A stretch of DNA of 7,010 bases from an uncultured Enterocloster sp. (GTDB lineage: Bacteria; Bacillota; Clostridia; Lachnospirales; Lachnospiraceae). Under the pieces are notes generated by a model, which saw nothing but the letters and a program-made list of their open reading frames with translations, searched no databases and was not told where the DNA came from. The number at the start of each line of letters is the position of its first letter. The first letter of the stretch is position 1. Below are positions 1-6,463 of this stretch, one piece after another. The position numbers and the translations under genes are program-made. Location: the NCBI GenBank assembly GCA_944382045.1, contig CALWMT010000142.1:1-7010 (forward strand), in the 5' to 3' direction.

Positions 1-1
1 A

Positions 2-964
2 GACGCGGCGGTCCTGGTGGGAGATGGCACAAAGGGGTTTGGGGATGCAGAGCGGGCGCTGCTCGCGCGGATTCAGGCAAAAAAGCTTCCCTGCGTCATT
101 GCCTGGAATAAGTCAGATCTTGCGGATGTGCCTCCTGCGGGACTGCCTGCGGGCTGGGGCGGACCGGAGGACCCGGACGGGGAGCGCCATGCCCTTGTGG
201 GCGTCAGCGCCCGGTCCGGCCAGGGTATAGAGGAGCTGAAGGAATGTCTTGCGCGGCTGGGCAGGCAGGAGGAGAGCGGGCGCAGGATTATCGCGGATCT
301 TCTTTCGCCGGGGGATACGGTTCTTCTCGTGGTCCCCATTGACAAGGCCGCGCCCAAGGGACGGCTGATACTGCCCCAGCAGCAGACGATCCGGGATATC
401 CTGGAGGCGGGAGCTTTTTCCATGGTGGTGCGGGAGACGGGAGTCAAGGAGGCTCTGGAGCGTCTGGCAGGGAGGCCCCGGCTGGTGGTCACGGACAGCC
501 AGGTATTTAAAAGAGTATCCGCAGATACGCCGGAGGATATTCCGCTGACGTCATTTTCCATTCTCTTTGCCCGGTATAAGGGGGAGCTTTTCCCCATGGT
601 TCAGGGGATAAAGGCGCTGGATTCAGTGAGGGATGGGGATAAAATCCTTATCTGTGAGGGCTGCACCCATCACAGACAGTGCAATGATATTGGAACGGTG
701 AAGCTGCCGGGTTGGATTAGAGCCTATACAGGGGCTTCCCCGGAGTTTGTATTTACCTCCGGCACGGAATTTCCCGATGATCTGAGCCCATATCATATGA
801 TTATCCACTGCGGGGGATGCATGCTGAATGCAAGGGAGATGCGGTATCGCCTTCAGTGTGCCCAGGATCAGGGGATACCTATGACAAACTATGGGATGAT
901 CATTGCCCATACCCAGGGCATTTTAAGGCGGAGCCTGGAGCCCTTTTCTGAAGGGCTGCGATAG
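2..964 (+). CDS. hydF: [FeFe]-hydrogenase H-cluster maturation GTPase HydF (5' partial)
   Basis: HydF is the cytoplasmic scaffold GTPase that carries the 2Fe subcluster precursor made with HydE and HydG and delivers it to apo-[FeFe] hydrogenase. The reading frame is open from the left edge, so the true start and the N-terminal G1-G3 GTPase motifs lie outside; 320 residues are visible against roughly 400 for the family. Numbering from the first full codon, the G4 motif NKSD is at 36-39 and a G5-like SARSGQG at 69-75. The dimerisation region follows, with the phrase LILPQQQTIRDIL near 122-134. The C-terminal cluster-binding domain has C221-x-H223, then 45 residues, then H269-C270-x-x-C273, matching the HydF signature CxHx(44-53)HCxxC. 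An in-frame GTG at 17 is internal, not a start. No hydE or hydG is visible. nagA begins 23 nt downstream on the same strand, so cotranscription is likely. The identification is secure. Confidence 0.97.
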   Translation, partial: DAAVLVGDGTKGFGDAERALLARIQAKKLPCVIAWNKSDLADVPPAGLPAGWGGPEDPDGERHALVGVSARSGQGIEELKECLARLGRQEESGRRIIADLLSPGDTVLLVVPIDKAAPKGRLILPQQQTIRDILEAGAFSMVVRETGVKEALERLAGRPRLVVTDSQVFKRVSADTPEDIPLTSFSILFARYKGELFPMVQGIKALDSVRDGDKILICEGCTHHRQCNDIGTVKLPGWIRAYTGASPEFVFTSGTEFPDDLSPYHMIIHCGGCMLNAREMRYRLQCAQDQGIPMTNYGMIIAHTQGILRRSLEPFSEGLR

Positions 965-987
965 AACAAGCAGAGAGGAGAACATTC

Positions 988-2211
988 ATGCGTGTACAGG
1001 GAAAAAGGATCTGGATTGCCGGACAGCTTATGCCGGCCCAGCTGGAAATTCAAAATGGTACGATAACAGAGGTGCTGCCCTATGGCAGCGGGAAGGCGGA
1101 GCTTGACTGGGGGGAGCTGCGGGTATTTCCGGGCTTTATTGACATTCACACCCATGGGGCTTACGGCTATGACACCAACGACGGCACGCCGGAGGGGCTT
1201 AAGGACTGGATGCGGCGGATTCCGCAGGAGGGTGTGACCTCCATCCTTCCCACCACAGTGACTCAGATGCCGGATGTGCTGGAGCAGGCGGTGGCCAACG
1301 TGGCCGCGGTGGCCAGGGAGATGGCTGCGGCGGAGGCAGATGCCTTGGGACATGCAGAGAATGCACCGGCGGGAGGGATTCCGGCTGGCCGTCCAGGCGT
1401 CCAGGGTGCCGAGATTCTGGGAATTCATTTTGAAGGCCCCTATCTTGACATGGAATACAAGGGGGCCCAGCCGCCGGAGGCAATCGCTGTTCCCTCTGTG
1501 GAGCAGTTTTGCCGCTACCAGGAGGCAGCAGAGGGCCTAATCAAGTATATTACCCTGGCCCCGGAGCATGATCCGGACTGGGCCTTGACCCGTTACTGCG
1601 CCTCCCACGGCGTTGTGGTCAGTATGGGACACTCCAATGCCTCCTACGAGGATGCCCTTATGGGAGCGGCCAATGGAGCTTCCTCCATGACCCATGTGTA
1701 CAATGCCATGAGCCCTTACCACCACAGAAGGCCCGGCCTTGTGGGGGCAGCCTTCCGGCTTCGGGATCTGTACGGGGAGCTGATCTGTGACGGCTGCCAT
1801 TCCCATCTGGCTGCGGTAAATAACCTTTTCGCCGCAAAGGGACGGGATCATGTGATCATGGTGACAGACTCCCTCAGGGCCAAGCACTGCCCGCCGGGAG
1901 GCAGCTATCAGCTGGGAGGACACGATATCGAGATAGGGGAGGACGGTCTGGCGCGCCTTGCGGGCACGGACACCATCGCCGGGAGCACCCTGCGGATGAA
2001 TAAGGGCCTTAAGATCCTGGTGGAGGAAGCCCAGGTTCCCCTAGATGCAGCGGTGAATTCCTGTACCTTAAATCCTGCCAGGTGTCTGGGCGTGGACGGC
2101 CGGAAGGGCCGGATCGCAGCGGGATGCGACGCGGACCTGGCAGTGCTGGATGCGGATTACGAGACAGCCGAGACCTGGTGCCGCGGAGTGCGGTGCTGGG
2201 TGAGAGGCTAG
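988..2211 (+). CDS. nagA: N-acetylglucosamine-6-phosphate deacetylase
   Basis: This cytoplasmic enzyme of the amidohydrolase superfamily removes acetate from GlcNAc-6-phosphate, feeding amino-sugar catabolism and cell-wall recycling. The 407-residue length fits NagA (about 380-400). Visible motifs are H54-T-H56 (HxH metal site, as in Bacillus-type binuclear NagA), HFEGP with E149, GHSNA with H215, MTHVYNAM with H236, ICDGCHSH with H271 (substrate phosphate side in the family), VTDS with D294 (catalytic Asp position), and IAGSTLRM at 330-337. The C-terminal beta-sandwich ends in the usual GRIAAGCDADLAVLD stretch. An Ala/Gly/Pro-rich stretch at about 112-140, before ILGIHFEGP, is longer than I expect for the family. 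The motif after D294 (SLRAKHCPPGG) also departs from the common TDAMAAAG form, so substrate preference could differ. The ATG is preceded by AGAGGAG at 974-980 with 7-nt spacing. No nagB is adjacent in the window. Transcription appears to end at the terminator at 2291-2329. Confidence 0.93.
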   Translation: MRVQGKRIWIAGQLMPAQLEIQNGTITEVLPYGSGKAELDWGELRVFPGFIDIHTHGAYGYDTNDGTPEGLKDWMRRIPQEGVTSILPTTVTQMPDVLEQAVANVAAVAREMAAAEADALGHAENAPAGGIPAGRPGVQGAEILGIHFEGPYLDMEYKGAQPPEAIAVPSVEQFCRYQEAAEGLIKYITLAPEHDPDWALTRYCASHGVVVSMGHSNASYEDALMGAANGASSMTHVYNAMSPYHHRRPGLVGAAFRLRDLYGELICDGCHSHLAAVNNLFAAKGRDHVIMVTDSLRAKHCPPGGSYQLGGHDIEIGEDGLARLAGTDTIAGSTLRMNKGLKILVEEAQVPLDAAVNSCTLNPARCLGVDGRKGRIAAGCDADLAVLDADYETAETWCRGVRCWVRG

Positions 2212-2248
2212 AGAACCGCTTTCAGAGTGCTGTCCTTAAAAAATGAGA

Positions 2249-2277
2249 TTGACATTTTTGAGAAAATCGTGTATAAA
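2249..2277 (+). promoter_or_regulatory. Near-consensus sigma-A promoter upstream of the terminator
   Basis: TTGACA at 2249-2254 and TATAAA at 2272-2277 are separated by exactly 17 nt, the ideal sigma-70/sigma-A layout, in an AT-rich stretch after nagA. The predicted start is around 2284, only a few bases ahead of the terminator stem at 2291. A transcript from here would be about 45 nt unless RNA polymerase reads through into the transporter gene. The match is seen in the sequence; activity is inferred. Confidence 0.6.
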
Positions 2278-2290
2278 TATTCCCAGAAGG

Positions 2291-2329
2291 AAAGGCCCTT
2301 CGCCCTAGGCGGAGGCCTTTTCTTTTTTT
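2291..2329 (+). terminator. Rho-independent terminator after nagA
   Basis: The outer stem AAAGGCC (2291-2297) pairs with GGCCTTT (2314-2320). An inner stem CGCC (2301-2304) pairs with GGCG (2308-2311) around a CTA loop. Between the two, C2298 is bulged and T2299-A2313 and T2300-G2312 can pair. A T-rich tract, interrupted by one C, follows to 2329. It separates the hydF-nagA transcript from the transporter operon. The minus strand lacks a matching U-tract, so it acts in the plus direction only. Confidence 0.9.
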
Positions 2330-2394
2330 AACTTGCCAAAAAGGATGAATATACTGTATAATGATTTCATATTTTACCTTGTTAGCAAGTTAAA
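2327..2394. repeat. 10-bp perfect inverted repeat bracketing the operon promoter
   Basis: TTTAACTTGC at 2327-2336 is the exact reverse complement of GCAAGTTAAA at 2385-2394. After one mismatch two further inner base pairs match (2338-2339 with 2382-2383), giving 12 of 13. The left arm overlaps the -35 box and the right arm falls at roughly +16 to +25 of the predicted transcript, with arm centres 58 bp apart. The right arm also forms part of a local dyad, CTTG-TTAG-CAAG (2378-2389). This arrangement is typical of a repressor operator pair, but I cannot assign the regulator. Confidence 0.6.
2333..2362 (+). promoter_or_regulatory. Probable promoter of the transporter-hydrolase operon
   Basis: TTGCCA at 2333-2338 (5 of 6 to the -35 consensus) and a perfect TATAAT at 2357-2362 are separated by 18 nt. 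It lies just after the terminator and about 67 bp ahead of the transporter start codon. Initiation near 2369 would give a leader of about 60 nt. An inverted repeat overlaps the -35 and lies just past the start point, which suggests regulation. The boxes are seen; usage is inferred. Confidence 0.7.
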
Positions 2395-2428
2395 GTAGTA
2401 GAAAGAGGGAAAAGAAAGGGGAATTTGA

Positions 2429-3979
2429 ATGAACAACACAACAAATACCAAAGAAGGCCGTGTGGACCGGATTCTGGATGCCATCGAACGGCTGGGCAAC
2501 AAGCTTCCGGATCCCATTACGCTGTTTCTGGTTCTGTCCATCGTGGCGGTGATCTGTTCTGCGATTTTCAGCGGTCTGGGCATCGCGGTGGTGAATCCTG
2601 CGGACAATCAGGTGGTGGAGCCGGTGAACCTGCTGTCTCTGTACGGGATTAAGTACCTGTGGAGCAATGTGATCACCAATTTCTCCACCTTCGCCCCCCT
2701 GGGTATGGTGCTGGTAGCGGTGATCGGCTCCTCCGTGGCGGAGAAGAGCGGATTCCTGATTGCTTTGATGCATCAGTTCCTGGGCGGAGCCAAGGGCTGG
2801 GTGGTTACCATGGTAGTGGTGTTCGTGGGTATCAACCTGAACATCGCCGGTGATGCGGGCTTTATCATCCTGCCGCCTCTGGCCGCAGTACTCTATATGT
2901 CCATCGGAAGAAGCCCCCTGCTGGGCCTGTATGTGGCCTTTGCCTCCGTGTCCTGCGGCTTCTGCGCCAATGTAGCGCTGGGACTTTCCGACGCCCTGGC
3001 CTACAGCTACACCGAGGTGGCGGCTCAGATGATTGACCCGAGCTATTCCGAGTCCATCGCCATCAACTGGTACTTCCTGATTGTGTCCTGTATTGTTCTG
3101 ACGATTGTGGGAACCATTCTGGTGGAGAAGGTGCTGGTTCACCGCTTCCCCACAACCAAGGAGCAGCTGCAGTCCTATGATTTTGATACAGAGTCCACAG
3201 GCCTTACTCCGGTGCAGAAGAAGGGACTTAAGATTGCGGGAATTGCAGAGCTGATTTTCTTCATCATCATGCTGCTCTTGTCTCTGCCGGTATTTGGAGA
3301 TACAGCGATCCTGGCGGATGAGACCGGATCCATCACAAACTCCGGCGCACCCTTTACGCAGGGAATCGTGTTTACGGTAACTCTTGCGCTTATGATCCCC
3401 GGCATTGCCTATGGCTTTGGCATTGGCCGCTACAAGAATGACAAGGATCTCTGGGCGGATATAAGCCAGGGCTTTTCTGAGATGGGAAATTATGTATTTA
3501 TGTGCTTCTTCATCTCTATCTTTACCAATTTCTTTTCCGTGTCAAAGATTGGAACCATCATAGCGATCGCCGGAGCAGACGGACTGGCGGCTATTGGATT
3601 TACGGGCGTTCCGCTGATGATAGGCCTGATGATTGTGTCCTGCATCGTGGACCTGTTTATCGGCTCCGCCTCCGCCAAGTGGGCGATTCTGGCGCCGGTG
3701 TATGTGCCTATGATGATGCTTCTCGGCTATGACCCGGCAGTTACCCAGGTGGTGTACCGGATCGGCGATTCCATCTGCAATCCGCTGTCTCCTCTGTTCA
3801 CCTACATGCCGGTTATTATCAGCTATGCCCAGCGGTATAAGAAGGACGCGGGCATCGGCACGATTATCGCCAACATGCTGCCCTTCTCTGTCACCTTCGC
3901 TATTTTCTGGATTATCCAGGTGATTGTGTGGGTTGCCTTAGATCTGCCTCTGGGACCCGGCGGCGGCATCTATCTGTAG
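2429..3979 (+). CDS. AbgT-family transporter (aminobenzoyl-glutamate type)
   Basis: This inner-membrane secondary transporter of the AbgT family belongs to the group that includes E. coli AbgT (p-aminobenzoyl-glutamate uptake) and MtrF/YdaH (sulfonamide efflux). The 516 residues match the family. The cytoplasmic N-terminus carries DRILDAIERLGNKLPDP (13-29), the usual AbgT opening, followed by a hydrophobic segment at about 30-55. Other hydrophobic segments lie near 86-112, 122-160, 163-187, 212-235, 266-288, 311-330, 352-382, 391-411, 415-433 and 474-505. Conserved phrases are NIAGDAGFIILPPLAA (138-153), LFIGSASAKWAILAPVYVP (409-427), YRIGDS (443-448) and the C-terminal LPLGPG. W418, R444 and D447 sit where studied family members have functionally important residues (from memory). 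The ATG has an AAAGGGG site at 2415-2421. Two M20 hydrolases follow on the same strand, favouring uptake of an amide substrate over drug export. Substrate and direction are inferred, so I leave the symbol blank. Confidence 0.93.
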   Translation: MNNTTNTKEGRVDRILDAIERLGNKLPDPITLFLVLSIVAVICSAIFSGLGIAVVNPADNQVVEPVNLLSLYGIKYLWSNVITNFSTFAPLGMVLVAVIGSSVAEKSGFLIALMHQFLGGAKGWVVTMVVVFVGINLNIAGDAGFIILPPLAAVLYMSIGRSPLLGLYVAFASVSCGFCANVALGLSDALAYSYTEVAAQMIDPSYSESIAINWYFLIVSCIVLTIVGTILVEKVLVHRFPTTKEQLQSYDFDTESTGLTPVQKKGLKIAGIAELIFFIIMLLLSLPVFGDTAILADETGSITNSGAPFTQGIVFTVTLALMIPGIAYGFGIGRYKNDKDLWADISQGFSEMGNYVFMCFFISIFTNFFSVSKIGTIIAIAGADGLAAIGFTGVPLMIGLMIVSCIVDLFIGSASAKWAILAPVYVPMMMLLGYDPAVTQVVYRIGDSICNPLSPLFTYMPVIISYAQRYKKDAGIGTIIANMLPFSVTFAIFWIIQVIVWVALDLPLGPGGGIYL

Positions 3980-3997
3980 GAGGGGCAAAAGAGCGGC

Positions 3998-4031
3998 GGC
4001 CGGCTGTCTGCAGCTTGGCAGGCGGCCGGCC
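3998..4031 (+). other. GC-rich intercistronic hairpin after the transporter
   Basis: Bases 3998-4011 pair with 4018-4031 to give a 14-bp stem (12 Watson-Crick pairs and two T-G wobbles at 4005/4024 and 4007/4022) closed by the 6-nt loop AGCTTG. No T-tract follows, so it is not a normal intrinsic terminator. It lies between the transporter stop codon and the first hydrolase and could protect or process the mRNA, or tune expression of the downstream genes. An alternative stem, 4026-4030 with 4038-4042, is mutually exclusive with it. The pairing is seen; the role is inferred. Confidence 0.65.
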
Positions 4032-4052
4032 TGCACAGCCGGTTCGTATGTG

Positions 4053-4056
4053 AGGA
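4053..4056 (+). promoter_or_regulatory. Shine-Dalgarno that decides the start of the first M20 gene
   Basis: AGGA at 4053-4056 (in the context TGAGGA) lies 8 nt before the ATG at 4065. It is only 2 nt before the ATG at 4059 and falls inside the reading frame if the GTG at 4050 were used. This spacing favours 4065, which also makes the N-terminus the same length as that of the paralogue next door when both are aligned at the RHYLHSH motif. Confidence 0.6.
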
Positions 4057-4064
4057 TTATGGAT

Positions 4065-5258
4065 ATGAATTTTTTGGAAAAGGCGAAAGCCATAGAGAGT
4101 TTTATTATTGAAGGCCGTCATTACCTGCACAGCCATGCGGAGCTTCCCTATGAGGAGCAGGAGACCACGGCCTTTCTGGTGTCAGAGCTTGAAAAAATGG
4201 GGATTCCCGTGATAACATTTTCGGATTACACGGGATGCATCGCGGTGATTGAGGGCGGAAGGCCGGGAAAGACGCTGCTTCTGCGCGCGGATATCGATGC
4301 CCTGCCCATTGAGGAAAAGAGCGGAGTGGACTTTGCAAGCATTCATCCGGGGGTGATGCATGCCTGCGGCCATGACTGCCACGCGGCTATGCTCCTGGGA
4401 GCGGCAAGGCTTCTCTGGGAGTGCCGCAGTGAATTGTGCGGGACCGTGAAGCTTCTGTTCCAGGCGGCTGAGGAGGCCTTCCTGGGCAGCCACTATTATG
4501 TGGACAGAGGGTATCTGGACGGCGTGGACGCGGCCATGGGGATGCATACCTGGCCGAGCCTGGCTCAGGGGAGGATCGCGGTGAAGGATGGCCCTCTGAT
4601 GGCCAGCTGCGACAATTTTGTTCTCACGGTGAAGGGCGTTTCTGCCCACGGGTCCACGCCCAATGAGGGAAAGGATGCCATTGTGGCGGCCAGTGCCATC
4701 ATCTGCTCCCTGCAGACGGTGGTGAGCAGGGAGGTGAGCCCTATTGAGCCCCTGGTGGTGACCGTGGGCAAGATACGCTCCGGCACCCAGTTCAATATCG
4801 TCTCTGACACAGCGGTGATGGAGGGCACGGTGCGGACCTACCGCAGAGAGAACCGGGACCTGGCGGAGGACTCCATCCGCAGAATTGCCGCCCGCACGGC
4901 GGAGGCTCTGGGCTGCACGATTGAATTGGAATATAACCGCATAGAACCGCCGGTGTGCAACAATGACCTGGCTCTCAACGAGACAGCCAGGAGAGCTGCC
5001 CGGCAGGTATTCGGGGAGGAGGGCCTGGCAAAGGTTCCTCCAGCTACGGGAAGTGAGGACTTCAGCTATATTATGGAGAAGATTCCCTCATCCCTGTTTG
5101 TATTTTTGGGAACCGGCGATGAGGAGAACGGGTGCAGTTGTCCGGCCCACAATGAGAAATTTAAGGTGAATGACAGTGCCTTGACGGCTGGAGCTGCCTT
5201 TTATGCCCAGTTTGCCGAGGCGTACCTTGGAAGCAGAGAGGAGGGGGAGGAGAAATGA
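4065..5258 (+). CDS. M20 family metallo-amidohydrolase, first of a tandem pair
   Basis: This is a probable cytoplasmic zinc-dependent amidohydrolase of peptidase family M20 (subfamily D, HipO/N-acyl-L-amino-acid amidohydrolase/AbgA-like) that cleaves an amide bond to an amino acid. From the ATG at 4065 it has 397 residues, normal for the family. Upstream in-frame starts at 4050 (GTG) and 4059 are less well placed for the ribosome site. Metal-binding positions are all present: C101 and H103 in HACGHDCH, E136-E137 in FQAAEE, H161 in GMHTW, and H362 in AHNEKF. RADIDALPIEE (74-84) precedes the metal motif. The lid (dimerisation) domain, roughly 180-295, has SAHGSTPN with H195; the family usually has a His where N200 stands, and the downstream paralogue keeps it. 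It ends in the ATGA overlap with the next gene, so the two are translationally coupled. Together with the AbgT transporter this suggests hydrolysis of an imported acyl- or aminobenzoyl-amino acid. The exact substrate is unknown. Confidence 0.92.
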   Translation: MNFLEKAKAIESFIIEGRHYLHSHAELPYEEQETTAFLVSELEKMGIPVITFSDYTGCIAVIEGGRPGKTLLLRADIDALPIEEKSGVDFASIHPGVMHACGHDCHAAMLLGAARLLWECRSELCGTVKLLFQAAEEAFLGSHYYVDRGYLDGVDAAMGMHTWPSLAQGRIAVKDGPLMASCDNFVLTVKGVSAHGSTPNEGKDAIVAASAIICSLQTVVSREVSPIEPLVVTVGKIRSGTQFNIVSDTAVMEGTVRTYRRENRDLAEDSIRRIAARTAEALGCTIELEYNRIEPPVCNNDLALNETARRAARQVFGEEGLAKVPPATGSEDFSYIMEKIPSSLFVFLGTGDEENGCSCPAHNEKFKVNDSALTAGAAFYAQFAEAYLGSREEGEEK

Positions 5259-6427
5259 TGGATATCGGGCGCCTTGCAAAGGAACAGGAAGCGTATGTGA
5301 TAGAGGCCCGGCATTATCTTCATTCCCACCCGGAGGTGGGCTGCGAGGAGGTAAATACTACCCGCTATATCTGCGAGGAGCTTACAAAGATGGGCGTGGA
5401 GGTGCAGACCTTTGAGGGAATCACAGGCTGCGTGGGCACCATCGAGGGAGCGCGTCCGGGAAAGACCGTGATGCTCCGGGCGGATATTGATGCTCTGCCC
5501 ATTGAGGAGCAGCCGGGAAAGAGCTATTGCAGCCAGAATCCGGGAGTGATGCACGCCTGCGGCCATGACTGCCACACCGCCATGCTTCTGGGCGCGGCCC
5601 GGATTCTCGCCAGCCACAGGGAGGAGATCTGCGGTACTGTGAAGCTTATTTTCCAGATGGGCGAGGAGATCGGACGAAAGTCTGAGGAGTATGTGAAGCG
5701 GGGGGCCCTGGAGGGCGTGGACGCCATCTTCGGCATGCATGTGTGGTCCAGCCTGGACACAGGGACCGCTAATTTCCAGGAGGGGGAGCGGATGGCCTGC
5801 AGTGACCGCTTTACCATCCGCGTCCGCGGGAAAAAATCCCACGGCAGTGCCCCCCATGAGGGAAATGATGCGATTCTGGCAGCCGCAGCCGTGGTTATGG
5901 CCCTCCAGTCTATTCCCAGCCGGGAGATCAGTCCCCTGGACAGCCTGGTGGTGACTGTGGGCATGATGAACGGCGGCACCAAGGAAAATATCCTGGCAGA
6001 CGAGACGGAGCTTGTGGGAACGGTGCGGGTATTTGACCGGGCCTTCCGCAAATCTATGCCGGAGCGCATCCGCCGTCTGGCCTCCCAGGTGGCCGGCGGC
6101 TATGGGTGCAGTGTGGATTGTGACTACTATTTTGGACCCAGCCCCCTGATCAATGATCATGAGAATCTGAACCGCCTGGCGGCTCAGGCAGCGCGGGAGG
6201 AGCTGGGGGAGAACTGCCTGAGAAGCCTTCCCAAGGTGACAGGGGCAGAGGATTTCAGCGTGTATATGGAGCACATTCCTGGGGTGTTCGGCTACCTGGG
6301 CGTGCGGAACCGGGAGAAAGGAATTGTGTGCACCCACCATCATCCGGCGTTTGATGTGGATGAGGAGGCGCTGTACCACGGAACCGGCATCTATGTGCGG
6401 TTTGCGCTGGGATTCCTGAACAGCTGA
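5255..6427 (+). CDS. M20 family metallo-amidohydrolase, second of a tandem pair
   Basis: This second M20D-type amidohydrolase of 390 residues is, by eye, somewhat under half identical to the gene before it along its whole length, consistent with an old tandem duplication. Metal ligands are C102 and H104 in HACGHDCH, E137-E138 in FQMGEE, H162 in GMHVW, and H362 in the HHPAFDVDE motif. The lid domain carries KSHGSAPH with H196 and H201, the full family pattern. Its start overlaps the upstream stop codon as ATGA; ATG at 5255 and ATG at 5258 are both possible, with AGAGGAGG at 5237-5244 and GAGGAG at 5247-5252 ahead. No signal peptide is seen, so it should be cytoplasmic. By analogy with E. coli AbgA-AbgB, the two proteins could form a heteromer or be two enzymes of different specificity; the sequence does not decide. 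It is the last gene of the operon and is followed by a convergent M20 gene. Confidence 0.92.
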   Translation: MMDIGRLAKEQEAYVIEARHYLHSHPEVGCEEVNTTRYICEELTKMGVEVQTFEGITGCVGTIEGARPGKTVMLRADIDALPIEEQPGKSYCSQNPGVMHACGHDCHTAMLLGAARILASHREEICGTVKLIFQMGEEIGRKSEEYVKRGALEGVDAIFGMHVWSSLDTGTANFQEGERMACSDRFTIRVRGKKSHGSAPHEGNDAILAAAAVVMALQSIPSREISPLDSLVVTVGMMNGGTKENILADETELVGTVRVFDRAFRKSMPERIRRLASQVAGGYGCSVDCDYYFGPSPLINDHENLNRLAAQAAREELGENCLRSLPKVTGAEDFSVYMEHIPGVFGYLGVRNREKGIVCTHHHPAFDVDEEALYHGTGIYVRFALGFLNS

Positions 6428-6432
6428 TCTGA

Positions 6433-6452
6433 GGGTATCCGAAGGGATACCC
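6433..6452. other. Hairpin between convergent genes
   Basis: GGGTATCC (6433-6440) pairs perfectly with GGATACCC (6445-6452) around the 4-nt loop GAAG. It sits in the 36-bp gap between the stop codons of the plus-strand hydrolase and the minus-strand M20 gene. Neither strand has a T-tract after it, so it is at best a weak or factor-assisted bidirectional terminator, or a 3'-end stabiliser. Confidence 0.5.
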
Positions 6453-6463
6453 CCAAGATGCAG

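Noticed and set aside
73..597. A 174-codon minus-strand frame opposite hydF
   Set aside because: It is a shadow of hydF. The plus-strand frame has the complete HydF C-terminal cluster-binding signature, and the minus-strand product is Ser/Arg-rich without motifs.
2363..2428. A folate-type (THF) or other riboswitch in the transporter leader
   Set aside because: The leader from the predicted start is only about 60 nt, mostly A-rich, and I see no conserved aptamer core or expression-platform stem within it.
2212..2428. A small unlisted gene in the 217-bp gap after nagA
   Set aside because: No frame with a convincing ribosome site and coding character is visible. The gap is explained by promoters, terminator and inverted repeat.
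2390..3142. A 250-codon minus-strand frame opposite the transporter gene
   Set aside because: The predicted product is a His/Gln-rich hydrophilic string, the usual complement of hydrophobic transporter codons, with no domain. It would also start inside the transporter gene.
4015..4053. A 12-codon TTG-started frame overlapping the start of the first M20 gene
   Set aside because: The start codon lies in the hairpin and no ribosome site is suitably spaced; it is most likely chance.
5201..6379. A 392-codon open frame on the minus strand opposite the second M20 gene
   Set aside because: It mirrors a gene with clear family motifs on the plus strand. The antisense product has no recognisable domain and is rich in His, Leu and Ala as expected from reading GC-rich codons backwards.
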